Assembly (NCBI GenBank): GCA_024687165.1
Contig: JAILEY010000023.1
Span: forward strand, 1 to 57,806
Length of the DNA: 57,806 bases
From: Treponema sp.
Lineage (GTDB): Bacteria > Spirochaetota > Spirochaetia > Treponematales > Treponemataceae
Reading direction: 5' to 3'
Of this stretch, positions 33,854 to 43,013 are shown in pieces (position 1 is the stretch's first letter; every line of letters begins with the position of its first letter). The translations under genes and the position numbers were made by a program. The notes under the pieces are model-generated. The model saw nothing but the letters and a program-made list of their open reading frames with translations, did no database searches and was not told where the DNA came from.

Positions 33854-35578
33854 ATGAAAAATAGTTTGTTGCGCATCTGGAAAAACATAAAGCCGACCGT
33901 ACAGCAGTTTCCGGCTTTTTTCATGCTTTCAGCACTTACTGCGGTCTTTACGTCAATTTATCATGTGAAAACTTTTTTTTATAACGGCACCGCTTTTGAC
34001 GGTCTGCTCGGGATCATAAAGGCCTGTGTGTGGGCAGGTATTTTTTCGCTTGTCATACAGCTCCTGATTGATAAGGTCCTGCTCGTAAAATCATTTGCAC
34101 TTCATCTGTCAGTTCAGTTTGTGCTTACGATCCTTCCTCTGGCTTCCGGTGCATTTTTGTGCAGAAGCAACAGCGCGCGTTTTCTCCTCATCTACTTCGG
34201 AACTCTTTCTGCGCTTTTGACGACCGTCGTGATTCTGCTGCATGCGTTCCAGAAAAAAAACACTGTCATTCCCAACATCATTATTTCAGGAATGATTTCG
34301 GGGATTATCTGCGGCTGTATTTCTTCCGGCGGAAGCATAATCGCTCTTGCGGTGCAACACCTCATCTATGACTTTTCAGCCAGTAACCAGTATGTATATC
34401 CGGTAATCTACATCGTTGCGGGAACTTTCTTTTTCCCGTGCGTTTTCATTTCGTATGTCACAAAGCGGGAGGAAGACATAACCGTTCCGCGTGCCTTCAC
34501 GCATATTTTCCAGAACGTCCTTTTTCCGCTGTATGTGATTCTGCTGGCAGTCCTTTATGCCTACCTTGCAAAATGCCTTTTCCTTCGCTCAATGCCGAGC
34601 GGCTTTATAAATCCGTTTGTGTCTTTTGCAACAGCCTGCTACCTTCTTTTCTATCTGACCATGCAGGAATGCCGTAACCGCGCTATGACGATTTTTTACC
34701 GTTTCGGTTCACTTTTCCTGTTTCCGCTAATCATAATTCAGTGCGTGGCATTTGCAATCCGTGTGAATGCATACGGAATGACGGGTACGCGGCAGGCAAG
34801 TCTTTTTTACATAATTTTCAGCATTGCGTTTCTGCTGATTTCCCTCTACAAGCACGGCAAGGCAATGACTTCAGTTTATCCGCTTTTTGGAATCCTGTGT
34901 CTTTTCGCAAGCATCTCGCCGTTCAATCTGATTGATGCACCTGCGCGGAACCAGTATGCTCGCATGAAAACCGTGCTGATTAAAAACGGACTTCTTGAAT
35001 CTGATGATTTGATTCCTGCTGCAGACGGCGGAAAGAGCATCAGCGACGAAGACAAGGATATTTTGAAAAGTTCTTTTGACGCAGTCCTGAATTCCGAGGC
35101 ACAAAGGCCGGTCTGGCTGTCCCGGGCATTTTCAAAAGCAAAAGAAGAGGCAAAATCTGAAATAAGTGATGAATTTTTATTCGGGAAAGTTTTTGGAATT
35201 CCTTATACAGACTACGGTGAATCTGACGCCGTGCGTTCTGGTTTTAAGGTTCATGCAGACGATTCTTTGCAGCCGGTAGACATAAGCGCGTGGAATGAAC
35301 TCCGGGCATTTTCAGCTTCAGAATTCGACAGACAGAAGCTTTCGGTTGCTTTTTCGGCCGGAAACATGAAGTTTGACATAACAGAAGACCTGCGTCCTTT
35401 TATGCATCCGACAGATGAGAAACGGATGATTGACCTGAAGTCTGATAAAACTGAGCCTCTTGTGCTGCACCAGAACGGCTTTGCGCTTGTACTTACTGAA
35501 GTAAGGCTTCTCTCCGTACAGAATAAAAACGGCGGAGAAAAATGGGACTGGGAAATCAAAGGATACCTGTGCAGGTGA
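33854..35578 (+). CDS. Polytopic membrane protein, DUF4153-like
   Basis: 574 residues. The first 370 hold about ten to eleven membrane segments (FFMLSALTAVFTSIYHV, LLGIIKACVWAGIFSLVIQLLI, FLLIYFGTLSALLTTVVILL and so on). The remainder is a hydrophilic C-terminal domain (about 375-574). Gene size, segment pattern and the ISPFNLIDAPARNQYARMK transition resemble DUF4153 proteins, whose function is unknown. Shine-Dalgarno GAGGT. Third-position G+C looks higher than in the malQ region, and an 88-bp repeat lies on each side, so the gene may have arrived as a cassette. Confidence 0.75.
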   Translation: MKNSLLRIWKNIKPTVQQFPAFFMLSALTAVFTSIYHVKTFFYNGTAFDGLLGIIKACVWAGIFSLVIQLLIDKVLLVKSFALHLSVQFVLTILPLASGAFLCRSNSARFLLIYFGTLSALLTTVVILLHAFQKKNTVIPNIIISGMISGIICGCISSGGSIIALAVQHLIYDFSASNQYVYPVIYIVAGTFFFPCVFISYVTKREEDITVPRAFTHIFQNVLFPLYVILLAVLYAYLAKCLFLRSMPSGFINPFVSFATACYLLFYLTMQECRNRAMTIFYRFGSLFLFPLIIIQCVAFAIRVNAYGMTGTRQASLFYIIFSIAFLLISLYKHGKAMTSVYPLFGILCLFASISPFNLIDAPARNQYARMKTVLIKNGLLESDDLIPAADGGKSISDEDKDILKSSFDAVLNSEAQRPVWLSRAFSKAKEEAKSEISDEFLFGKVFGIPYTDYGESDAVRSGFKVHADDSLQPVDISAWNELRAFSASEFDRQKLSVAFSAGNMKFDITEDLRPFMHPTDEKRMIDLKSDKTEPLVLHQNGFALVLTEVRLLSVQNKNGGEKWDWEIKGYLCR

Positions 35579-35632
35579 TGCATTGACTGAAAAACGGTCC
35601 TGTACCTCCAGGACTGATCCCGTGCAGATGAT

Positions 35633-35649
35633 CCCCCCCCAAAAAAAAA
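35633..35649 (+). repeat. Homopolymer pair C8-A9
   Basis: Eight C followed by nine A immediately before (and overlapping by one base) the second 88-bp repeat. It is intergenic, downstream of the DUF4153-like gene. Confidence 0.8.
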
Positions 35650-35736
35650 GCAGCCTAGCCCCGATTGGAACGACGGCGGAGCCGTTGCGAAGCAATGAAA
35701 CCGTGGAAAGCGGGTCAGCGGGAGACGACTGCTCCG
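35649..35736 (+). repeat. 88-bp G+C-rich direct repeat, copy 2
   Basis: Same sequence and orientation as 33703-33790 with one G-to-A change, which breaks one pair in the AACGGC/GCCGTT hairpin. It lies in the 301-bp gap before malQ. Confidence 0.9.
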
Positions 35737-35779
35737 AAAGAAATAAATCCTTAAAAAAATCTTAAAACAACAAAAATCC

Positions 35780-35807
35780 TTGCTTTATGAATATTCGGTG
35801 ATAGAAT
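35780..35807 (+). promoter_or_regulatory. malQ promoter
   Basis: TTGCTT (35780-35785), a 16-bp spacer and TAGAAT (35802-35807). In the leader, CTGACT (about 35829) can pair with AGTCAG just before the ATG, covering the only Shine-Dalgarno-like bases (CAGG). Confidence 0.5.
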
Positions 35808-35879
35808 ATTATTTATAGAAGAATCTTTCTGACTAAAAGGTTCGCCAAATTTCAAAAATTAAAAAGCAGTCAGGTAAAT

Positions 35880-37931
35880 ATGAAAAAAAGAACTGGTGTA
35901 GTTGTTCCTCTTGCAGCCCTTTACACAAAGGACAGTGTTTCTTGCGGAGATTTCCTGTCACTCAAGGATTTCGCTTCATTCTGTGAAAAAGCAGGATTTT
36001 CAATTGTTCAGCTTTTGCCGGTAAACGATACGGGTACACAGTCTTCACCGTACTCAGGACTTTCAGCATTTGCACTTCATCCAATTTACATCCGCATAAG
36101 TGCACTTCCTGAATTTGATGAAGCGATAAAAAATGACAAGACCTTTGCCAGTGCATACAAAAATTTTGAAAAGACTTTTAAATACTCAAAGCGATTTAAT
36201 TACACTCAGCTCAATCAGGAAAAAACAAAACTGCTTCATCTTCTTTATTCGTACATTGAAAAGAGCGGAACTCCAAAATCAAAAACAGCAGCATCAAATT
36301 CACTTTCACTCTATCAGAAAGTTGCACCGCTCGTTGCTAAATTTGCAAAAGAAAACAAATGGGTAATTCCGTATGCAGTTTTCAAAAACATCAAAGATGA
36401 AAACATGCAGGCCTCGTGGAAGCAATGGGACAAATCTCTTCAGCTTCCGACAAACAGCCAGATAATGCTCAAATGGCAGAACAAGGCAAAACAGGAAAAT
36501 CATAATTTCTACGTGTGGTGCCAGCTTCGTGCTGCAGAACAATTCAAAGAAAGTTCAGATTTTCTGCGCTCAAAAAATATTATTTTAAAAGGCGACATAC
36601 CGATTTTAATGAATGAAGACAGTGTTGACTGCTGGACCTTCCCGGAATTCTTCAGTCAGGAAACAAGAGCAGGTTCTCCTCCAGACGGTGAAAATCCAAC
36701 GGGACAAAACTGGGGCTTCCCTACTTACAACTGGGATCGTCTTGAAGCAGATGAATTTACCTGGTGGAAAGAAAGAGTAAAGCTTGCCGCAAATTATTAC
36801 GATGCATTCAGAATAGACCACATTCTCGGCTTCTTTAGAATCTGGGCAGTTAATGAAAGTGAAACTACAGCATATCTTGGACACACAATTCCGTATGCTT
36901 CATTCACACGTAAAACATTAAATGAACTTGGCTTTGATGATGAAAGATTAAAATGGATTTCACAGCCGCATATTCCGACGGGACTGATTGAAAACATCAC
37001 CTGGAATCATGATGAAGCAACAGCAGTTCTTGAAAAAATCTGCGACCGTGTAAAATCAGAAGAGCTTTGGACTTTCAAAAAAGAAATCACAGGCGACAAA
37101 GAAATTTACGCAATGCACTTTTTTGACGATGAAGGAAAAGATAATGCCGTAAAAAATGCACTTGCAGAAAAATGGAAAGACAGAAGCCTTATCGAAATTG
37201 TAAAAAATAAATTCATCAAAGTTTATACATACAACCGTTCAACAGCATGGTCAACTTTAAACGATGAAGAAAAAGAGAAGCTCACAGAACTTTTTGCAGA
37301 GACTGACGAAAAAGAAAACAAACTCTGGAAGAAGCAGGCACTTACAACTTTAAACGCAATTGTTCATGCAACAGACATGATTCCGTGTGCAGAAGATCTT
37401 GGCGTTAATCTTGAATGTATGAGCGAAGTTTTAAAGAAGCTTGATATTCTTTCGCTCAAAGTAATCCGATGGACACGACTTTGGGCAGAAGAAGGACAGC
37501 CGTATATTCCATTTGAAGAATACCCTGAGCTTTCAGTTGCAACAACTTCCGTTCACGACAGCTCAACTTTAAGACAGTGGTGGAATCAGGAAAAAGAAAG
37601 CGTAAGAGCATTTATTGAAAGCATAAAAAATCTTTCGGCAGAACAAAAGCCTGATCCTGATTCAGCATTCATTCCGGAGATTGCAGAATTTATTTTGAAA
37701 GCCGCTGCAAAATCTAAGAGTGCATTTTTAATCAACCCGTTGCAGGATTATCTTTTCCTTGAGCACAGATACTACATGGACAACGAGGACGAAGAGAGAA
37801 TCAATATCCCGGGAACTGTTACTGACTTCAACTGGACTTACAGACTTCCTGCAATGATAGAAGATTTATGTGAAGACAAAAGTCTCTTAAATAAAATTAA
37901 TGCAATCGTGAAACTGCATGATGCAGAATAG
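35880..37931 (+). CDS. malQ: 4-alpha-glucanotransferase (amylomaltase, GH77)
   Basis: 683 residues. It transfers maltooligosaccharide units between alpha-1,4-glucans. GH77 signatures: GTQSSPYSGLSAFALHPIYI (start of the barrel, 'SPY...SAFA.NP'), KGDIPI, FRIDHILGFFRIW with the nucleophile Asp313, CAEDLG with Glu505, and SVHDSSTLRQWW with Asp560. The stretch LAYGDTR-like in some enzymes is not obvious. Length is near that of E. coli MalQ (694). It heads a two-gene unit with the GH13-like gene, 27 nt apart, with GGAGG before the second gene, so both probably act on maltodextrin or glycogen. Confidence 0.93.
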   Translation: MKKRTGVVVPLAALYTKDSVSCGDFLSLKDFASFCEKAGFSIVQLLPVNDTGTQSSPYSGLSAFALHPIYIRISALPEFDEAIKNDKTFASAYKNFEKTFKYSKRFNYTQLNQEKTKLLHLLYSYIEKSGTPKSKTAASNSLSLYQKVAPLVAKFAKENKWVIPYAVFKNIKDENMQASWKQWDKSLQLPTNSQIMLKWQNKAKQENHNFYVWCQLRAAEQFKESSDFLRSKNIILKGDIPILMNEDSVDCWTFPEFFSQETRAGSPPDGENPTGQNWGFPTYNWDRLEADEFTWWKERVKLAANYYDAFRIDHILGFFRIWAVNESETTAYLGHTIPYASFTRKTLNELGFDDERLKWISQPHIPTGLIENITWNHDEATAVLEKICDRVKSEELWTFKKEITGDKEIYAMHFFDDEGKDNAVKNALAEKWKDRSLIEIVKNKFIKVYTYNRSTAWSTLNDEEKEKLTELFAETDEKENKLWKKQALTTLNAIVHATDMIPCAEDLGVNLECMSEVLKKLDILSLKVIRWTRLWAEEGQPYIPFEEYPELSVATTSVHDSSTLRQWWNQEKESVRAFIESIKNLSAEQKPDPDSAFIPEIAEFILKAAAKSKSAFLINPLQDYLFLEHRYYMDNEDEERINIPGTVTDFNWTYRLPAMIEDLCEDKSLLNKINAIVKLHDAE

Positions 37932-37958
37932 CGCATATTACATCGGAGGAAAAATATA

Positions 37959-40900
37959 ATGAAAATTTCATACAACGAATTTCATATCAGCAAAAAAATA
38001 AGGGATTTGTGTAATTTTGATTCTACACTTTTTTCATCAACGGGAAATGCAGTTTTTGCAAACTTTAAGGCAGTTCAGCAGTTCCAGATAAAGCTCAATA
38101 AAATTTTTGAAGAACGTGGAGAAAACGAAAAAAAAGTTTCTGCCGGAAATCTCAATGCAATGGGATTAATTGATGAAATTTTCCACATCATCTGCAAGCT
38201 TTTCCGCGAAAGGAAAAATCCTGCATCCTTTAAAAATCTTCTCGCAGACCTCGATGCTTCTTTTGGAAAAGATGAAATCGACAGTCTTCTTCTTGAATTT
38301 ATGGAAGAGTTTCCGCCTGTAGAAGTTTACCAGAATAAAATTTCTGCAAAAGAATTTTTGAAGCAGTCGGCAGTAGAAGCAGGAACAAACATTGAACGTT
38401 CAAACCGCGAACAGGTTCTTGAAGAAATGATTATGCTCCATCTTGAAAATGAAAATCCTGCCTTTCATTCGTTTGCAGTTATGTTTGATGACACAGAAAT
38501 GCAGATCAATCCGTATTACACAAAAACATGGATTCAGATAAAAGCATATTTTGAAACTCAGCCGATTTTCGGACCAAAGGGAAATACTCTCATCAACATG
38601 CTGAAAGAACCTGTGCTTGCAAGTCCAACTTCACTTAAAGGACAGCTCGATTACATCAGAACTTACTGGGCAGATCTTCTTGGTGAATGGCTTTTGCGCC
38701 TTCTTGAAGGAATCGACACAATCAGCGAAGAAGAAAAAGCTGCATGGCACCCGACAAACGGAGGGGATGCAGAAATGCAGGCTTACACTTTTGATGATGA
38801 AAATCTCATGAAGGAATATGAACGATTTTCTCCGGACAGAGAATGGATGCCGAAAGTTGTTCTCATGGCAAAAACAGTTCTTGTCTGGCTCTATCAGCTT
38901 TCCAAAAAATACAGCAGAGAGATTTGTCGCCTTGATCAGATTCCGGATGAAGAACTTGATCTTCTGCGTGATCAGGGATTTACCGGCTTGTGGCTTATTG
39001 GTCTTTGGGAAAGATCTAATGCTTCAAAAAGAATCAAGCAGATCAACGGAAATCCTGAAGCAGCTGCTAGTGCATACTCACTTTTAGATTATGAAATTGC
39101 ATGGAATCTTGGCGGATGGTCAGCACTTGAAAATTTAAGATGGCGATGCTGGAAACGCGGAATCCGTCTTGCTTCAGACATGGTTCCAAATCACACCGGA
39201 ATGGACAGCAACTGGGTCACGGAACACCCGGATTATTTTATTACAACAAAAGACTGCCCTTCTCCAAACTATACTTTCAACGGAGAAAATTTAAGTCACG
39301 ACGGAAGAGTCAGCATTTATCTTGAAGACCACTACTACGACAGAACAGACTGTGCCGTATGTTACAAACGAGTTGATAATTCAACAGGTGACGTTACATA
39401 CATCTATCACGGAAATGACGGTACAGGTATGCCATGGTGTGATACAGCTCAGATTGACTTTCTTAATCCTACAGCAAGAGAAGCAGTTATGCAGCAGATT
39501 CTAAAAGTTGCACGAAACTTCCCTATTATCAGATTTGATGCCGCAATGGTTCTTGCAAAAAAACACATACGCCGACTCTGGTATCCTCAGCCGGGACATG
39601 GCGGAGACATCTACAGCCGCAGCCGTTATGCATTAAGCAATGAAGAATTTGAAAAGCGGATTCCAAATGAGTTCTGGAGAGAAGTTGTTGATCGTTGTGC
39701 ACAGGAAATGCCGGACACACTTTTACTTGCAGAAGCTTTCTGGATGATGGAAGGATATTTTACACGCACACTTGGAATGCATCGAGTTTACAACAGTGCC
39801 TTCATGAATATGCTCAAGAAAGAAGAAAATCAGAAATACCGCGACACAGTAAAAAATACAATCAGATTTGATCCGCAGATTCTCAAGCGCTATGTAAACT
39901 TCATGAACAATCCTGATGAAGAAACAGCAGTTGCACAGTTTGGAAAAGGTGACAAATATTTTGGTGTCTGCACGCTGATGGTTACAATGCCTGGTCTGCC
40001 GATGTTTGGTCACGGTCAGCTTGAAGGCTATGAAGAAAAATACGGAATGGAATATACCCGTGCTTACAGAGATGAACAGGTTGATGAAGGATTGATGAGC
40101 CGTCACTGGCACGATATCTTCCCGCTGATGAAAAAACGCTATCTCTTTGCAAACGTTGAAAACTTTTTATTCTACGATGTGTGGGATAATGGCAGCGTGA
40201 ATGAAAATGTTTTTGCTTATTCAAACAAAGCAGGAGATGAACGTACAGTCGTATTCTACAACAATAAATATGACCGCGCTCAGGGATGGATAAAACGTTC
40301 CTGCGATTATGCAATCAAAACTGGGAGCGGAGAAAATGACAAAAAGCTTTGGGCAAAAAATCTTGGAGATGCACTCGACCTTACACCAGGCTATAATCAT
40401 TTTGTAATTTTCCGTGAACACAGAACCGGCTTGTGGTTCATCAGAAGAAGCGACGATATCATCAATAACGGAATGTTCGTAATGCTCAACGGATTTGAAG
40501 CACAGATTTACATGGACGTCCACCAGGTTGAAGATACAGCAGAAGGAATGTACTCAAAACTTTGTGATCTTTTAAATGGCGCAGGAGTTGAAGATCTTGA
40601 AATTGCATGGCAGGAATACTGCTACAAAGAACTTTATGCTCCATTGAAAAAATTCCTTTCAAAAGAATTCTTTGAAAATATTAATCAGCTCTTTACTTCA
40701 AAAGAAAAAACAAAACCTGCATTAAAAAATATTCTTTCTCAGGTTGAAGAAAATGCACTTGCTTACTACGCAAAAGAAAATGAATATGCACTCCTTGCAG
40801 AAAAAGAAGCGGAAGAAGCAAGACTCAAAGCTGAAAAAGAATCAAAGAAAAAGAAGACAAAGAAGCTTCCTGTTACACAAAAAGCAGTCCGTGTAAAACA

Positions 40901-41663
40901 GAAGACAGTTACTTCAACACCGGAAGAAAAATTTGCTGCATTCAAAAAACAGGTTGAATATCTGTACAGCATTTATAAATCTGTAACTGATGAAGAAAAG
41001 AAAACAGAAAAACCTGTTTTAAAAATCAGTCTTGAATCAGAAATTTACAACGGTCTTGAAGAAATTAAAAACTGCACGGAACTTTTGTGTGCCTTTGCAG
41101 CAGTAAGTTCTGCCGGTTATGAAAACTGCAAGAAATGGGGATACTTCAGAAAACTGTCTGATCTTCTCAAGGAAGCAGGCTTTGAAACTCCAGATTCACG
41201 CAACATCTTCAAGAGAATTTTTGAATGTATGATGATCAGAGGACTTAACTTTGGAGCAACCGGATTTGTAAAATCAACTTACGAGGTTGCAGTTCAGTTT
41301 GTAGACGGAGAGCAGTCAGTTCTTCTTTCCGGTGCAAATGAATACGACGGAACAAAATGGTTCAACAAAGAAATTATTGAATCAACGCTTTATTTTGGAC
41401 TGACAACAAATGCAATGTGCAGTTCAAGAATTCTGCGCGAACAGATTTACAGACTCTTCAGGACTCTTACAGCAGCAAAAGAACTTGCGGAATATAAATG
41501 CCTTGAGTTTACAAATGCCGTTAAGCCTGTGAAGATGCCGGTAAAAAAAGTTCCAACAAAAAAAGCCACAGTAAAGAAAACTGCAGCTTCTAAAGATTCA
41601 TCTGAAAAATCAGAAAGCAAAACAACAAAGAAAACTACATCAAAGACGAAAGCACAGAAATAA
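37959..41663 (+). CDS. Large GH13-like (alpha-amylase superfamily) protein
   Basis: 1234 residues, much longer than normal amylases. An N-terminal region of about 330 residues is unrelated to anything I recognise. The barrel starts near GFTGLWLIGLWERSNASKRIKQ, then DMVPNH (Asp407, His412), IIRFDAAMVLAKKH (nucleophile Asp527), LLAEAFW (acid/base Glu592) and FMNNPDEETA (Asp653). The usual His of 'NHD' is Pro652, so the third Asp is kept but a substrate-contact residue is lost. The C-terminal 350 residues include two Lys-rich stretches, the last 35 being nearly all Lys/Thr/Ser. No signal peptide, so cytoplasmic. Co-transcribed with malQ; the 3' end overlaps thrC by 29 bp. Confidence 0.82.
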   Translation: MKISYNEFHISKKIRDLCNFDSTLFSSTGNAVFANFKAVQQFQIKLNKIFEERGENEKKVSAGNLNAMGLIDEIFHIICKLFRERKNPASFKNLLADLDASFGKDEIDSLLLEFMEEFPPVEVYQNKISAKEFLKQSAVEAGTNIERSNREQVLEEMIMLHLENENPAFHSFAVMFDDTEMQINPYYTKTWIQIKAYFETQPIFGPKGNTLINMLKEPVLASPTSLKGQLDYIRTYWADLLGEWLLRLLEGIDTISEEEKAAWHPTNGGDAEMQAYTFDDENLMKEYERFSPDREWMPKVVLMAKTVLVWLYQLSKKYSREICRLDQIPDEELDLLRDQGFTGLWLIGLWERSNASKRIKQINGNPEAAASAYSLLDYEIAWNLGGWSALENLRWRCWKRGIRLASDMVPNHTGMDSNWVTEHPDYFITTKDCPSPNYTFNGENLSHDGRVSIYLEDHYYDRTDCAVCYKRVDNSTGDVTYIYHGNDGTGMPWCDTAQIDFLNPTAREAVMQQILKVARNFPIIRFDAAMVLAKKHIRRLWYPQPGHGGDIYSRSRYALSNEEFEKRIPNEFWREVVDRCAQEMPDTLLLAEAFWMMEGYFTRTLGMHRVYNSAFMNMLKKEENQKYRDTVKNTIRFDPQILKRYVNFMNNPDEETAVAQFGKGDKYFGVCTLMVTMPGLPMFGHGQLEGYEEKYGMEYTRAYRDEQVDEGLMSRHWHDIFPLMKKRYLFANVENFLFYDVWDNGSVNENVFAYSNKAGDERTVVFYNNKYDRAQGWIKRSCDYAIKTGSGENDKKLWAKNLGDALDLTPGYNHFVIFREHRTGLWFIRRSDDIINNGMFVMLNGFEAQIYMDVHQVEDTAEGMYSKLCDLLNGAGVEDLEIAWQEYCYKELYAPLKKFLSKEFFENINQLFTSKEKTKPALKNILSQVEENALAYYAKENEYALLAEKEAEEARLKAEKESKKKKTKKLPVTQKAVRVKQKTVTSTPEEKFAAFKKQVEYLYSIYKSVTDEEKKTEKPVLKISLESEIYNGLEEIKNCTELLCAFAAVSSAGYENCKKWGYFRKLSDLLKEAGFETPDSRNIFKRIFECMMIRGLNFGATGFVKSTYEVAVQFVDGEQSVLLSGANEYDGTKWFNKEIIESTLYFGLTTNAMCSSRILREQIYRLFRTLTAAKELAEYKCLEFTNAVKPVKMPVKKVPTKKATVKKTAASKDSSEKSESKTTKKTTSKTKAQK

Positions 41664-42948
41664 CAGCATCAATGTCATCCGGAGCGATTGCCTCACGATT
41701 CAACTCAACGTGAGCAAAAACTCTGGATGCATTTTCTGATTCTTCAGGTTCAATCCCGATATTGTGCCTGATAAAATCCTTATCAAGGTAAGGAGCATTT
41801 CTTGCAACAAGCACAACAGATTCATCATCACCGCCTGCAATATCATTTCGTTTAAGAACAGCCGCATATGCTGAAGCAGTTTCTCTGTCTGCATAAACTG
41901 AATATTTTTTATACAAAGTTCTGCAAGCATCTGAAATGTCTTCTTCCGTGACGTGTGCCGGGAAAACAAAATTTTTAAGCATAAGTGAATTGGCTTTAAA
42001 AATCTGCTCAAGACGCTCGATGTTACTTGGGCTTGTAGGATCTGCATGCAGTCTGTTTTCTACAGGAATCATGCTGTCAGGTACAATGCAGTTTCCGCTT
42101 CCGTCCGCAGTAACACAAGATGTTGAAGGAACGATAAATCCGTTAACAGGGAGCGCCATCTTCCAGCCGTAAAGTCCCGAAACAAGATTTCCGTAATTTC
42201 CCGCCGCAAAAGCATAATAAATGTCCCCTGCAGCAACTTTCTTTAATCTTGAAAAAGCAAAAGTGTAAAAGAAAGCCTGAGGTAAAAGACGTCCGATATT
42301 TGCAGTATTCGCAACAGAAAGATTAAATTTTTTTACAAGATTTTTATCTTCAAAAATTTTTCTGATGATTTTGTGACAGTCTTCTTCAGTTCCATCAACT
42401 TCAACAGGATAAACATTTCCACCGTTCCAGACAAAATCACTTTCATCCATTCCGCGGAATTTTCCCTTTGGAGCAAGCAAAACTGATTTGAGCTTCTGTT
42501 TTCCTTTAAGTGCGTTTGCCATACAGGCTCCAAGTTCACCTGTAGTTGCATCAAGGAAAATTGTCTTTCCACCATCATAAGTCAAAATTGTTTCAAGGGC
42601 AGAAGCAAGATAGGCAACACCAAAATCCTTAAATGTATCAGTTGCCCCATGATAAAGTTCAAGAATGTAAAGATTATCGTCAAGTTTTCTTAAAACAGGA
42701 TCCTTAGGAAAAGCAGCAGTTGCAATTCGTTCACAAATCAACGGGCTGAATTCATTGCTGATCATTGCCGAAGTCAAAGAACCTGCAAGTGAAGCAAATG
42801 AAGTTTTTTCATCAGCATAAAGAATCCATTTTCTTAAATCTGCGCCTTCATCCGGAACATAAAGCCCGCCATCTTCAGGCAGACACTCCAGAACAGCCTT
42901 TTTGAAAGAGACAATATTTTTAAAATCCCTCGTACTGAAAAAATTCAT
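41635..42948 (-). CDS. thrC: Threonine synthase
   Basis: 437 residues, PLP-dependent, converting O-phosphohomoserine to threonine. Family marks: FSTRDFKNIVSFKKAVLECLPEDGGLYVPDE (typical N-terminal domain), LYHGATDTFKDFG (PLP lysine in the FKDFG segment), LDATTGELGACMANAL (substrate/PLP phosphate region) and ANTANIGRLLPQAFFYTFAF followed by YAFAAGNYGNLVSGLYGWKM. Shine-Dalgarno GAGGGG about 10 nt before the ATG. Its last 29 bp overlap the convergent GH13-like gene, so the C-termini are encoded on both strands. Confidence 0.94.
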   Translation of the reverse strand: MNFFSTRDFKNIVSFKKAVLECLPEDGGLYVPDEGADLRKWILYADEKTSFASLAGSLTSAMISNEFSPLICERIATAAFPKDPVLRKLDDNLYILELYHGATDTFKDFGVAYLASALETILTYDGGKTIFLDATTGELGACMANALKGKQKLKSVLLAPKGKFRGMDESDFVWNGGNVYPVEVDGTEEDCHKIIRKIFEDKNLVKKFNLSVANTANIGRLLPQAFFYTFAFSRLKKVAAGDIYYAFAAGNYGNLVSGLYGWKMALPVNGFIVPSTSCVTADGSGNCIVPDSMIPVENRLHADPTSPSNIERLEQIFKANSLMLKNFVFPAHVTEEDISDACRTLYKKYSVYADRETASAYAAVLKRNDIAGGDDESVVLVARNAPYLDKDFIRHNIGIEPEESENASRVFAHVELNREAIAPDDIDAVISVLSSLM

Positions 42949-42977
42949 CGATAAAAGTTCCCCTCTTAATTTTTCCC

Positions 42978-43007
42978 TTGTAAAAGTTTACCATAAAAGA
43001 ATATACT
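42978..43007 (+). promoter_or_regulatory. Leaderless-type promoter of the FAD oxidoreductase
   Basis: TTGTAA (42978-42983), an 18-bp spacer and TATACT (43002-43007), 6 nt before the ATG at 43014. No Shine-Dalgarno. Confidence 0.6.
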
Positions 43008-43013
43008 AACACA

